The position numbers and the translations under genes are program-made. A DNA stretch of 64,000 nt from CBDDHT01 sp965228615 (GTDB lineage: Bacteria; Pseudomonadota; Alphaproteobacteria; Rhizobiales; Methyloligellaceae): the NCBI GenBank assembly GCA_965228615.1, contig CBDDHT010000004.1, positions 1,612,001 through 1,676,000 of the forward strand. Direction: 5' to 3'. This document shows positions 63,762-64,000 of the stretch, in pieces. Under the pieces are notes generated by a model. It did no database searches. It was not told the DNA's origin and was given only the letters and a program-made list of their open reading frames with translations. Every line of letters starts with the position of its first letter. The stretch's first letter is position 1.

Positions 63762-64000
63762 CAATTATCTATGACCGCTCATGGCACTTTTCTGCCGACC
63801 TATAGCTACGGGATCCGCGACCGGTGCTGATTTCTAAGCAGTCAATCCAGCGCAATTCGGCTGTTATCTGCCCGCAACCGACCGAACATTGGCTTTCGCA
63901 CTGACAGCCAAGTCTGACCCATAGACGCCCTAGTCCACACAACTGACGATTGTCCGCTTCTCAATTGAGTGGCAAGTTCCAGTCGTCCGTTTCAACGACA
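63762..64000. other. Window end without a gene
   Basis: 239 bp after the caspase stop. No frame with coding character and no strong terminator seen. Confidence 0.4.

Noticed and set aside
1..64000. CRISPR array or complete prophage
   Set aside because: No regularly spaced short direct repeats and no phage structural, integrase or lysis genes were seen.

Overview
The window looks like chromosomal DNA of an alphaproteobacterium, most likely of the Hyphomicrobiales (Rhizobiales). The grounds are: a Porin_2-type porin; a PleC/PdhS-like histidine kinase; three phasin-family genes; acetoacetyl-CoA synthetase; AsmA; MocR-type regulators beside a class III aminotransferase and alanine dehydrogenase; and a tRNA-His with A73 and no extra G-1, a known peculiarity of many Alphaproteobacteria. 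No species can be named from the sequence alone.

Layout. 0-9.3 kb: the 3' part of a giant FecR/T1SS-repeat/RTX secreted protein and a CHASE2 class III nucleotidyl cyclase. 9.4-17.8 kb: an orphan Bug/TctC receptor, a porin, tRNA-His, two tandem phasins sharing a 15-bp operator-like dyad, a PAS histidine kinase and a NylB-like serine hydrolase. 17.8-30.3 kb: a fused iron-type ABC permease, a 36-bp-stem hairpin, acetoacetyl-CoA synthetase, AsmA, a solute-binding protein with a long disordered linker, a candidate small RNA, an unknown exported protein, a Na+/solute symporter, a TPR protein and an unlisted 58-aa membrane protein. 30.5-34.1 kb: a ligase-associated exonuclease and ATP-dependent DNA ligase pair, then a third phasin.

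34.1-48.3 kb is an omega-amino-acid (beta-alanine, taurine or hypotaurine type) catabolic locus: alanine dehydrogenase, a MocR regulator and a class III aminotransferase. An ABC transporter operon once followed. Only its first 17 codons (38442-38495) and the last 46 codons (including the stop) of its permease (48125-48262) remain. The 9.6 kb between them looks foreign: IS630 and IS66 scars, a second MocR regulator, methylmalonate-semialdehyde dehydrogenase, a TRAP transporter whose P and QM genes face each other, a UspA protein, and a diverged inverted repeat at both flanks. I read this as replacement of an ABC uptake system by a TRAP system.

48.3-54.8 kb: a 2-oxoacid:ferredoxin oxidoreductase (beta, then fused gamma-alpha) with its own FAD/4Fe-4S NAD(P)-type oxidoreductase, divergent from a PrpD-family dehydratase.

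54.8-64 kb is an accessory island: a broken XRE regulator, an intact IS1182-family element, two convergent paralogous six-cysteine exported proteins, a small exported coiled-coil protein, the C-terminal remnant of a CHAT protease fused antisense to a truncated ten-cysteine protein with a duplicated knot-like module, and a 1191-aa exported WD40-caspase-SH3 protein with an intact His/Cys dyad. This caspase/CHAT/Cys-rich cluster and the transporter replacement are the most interesting parts of the window.
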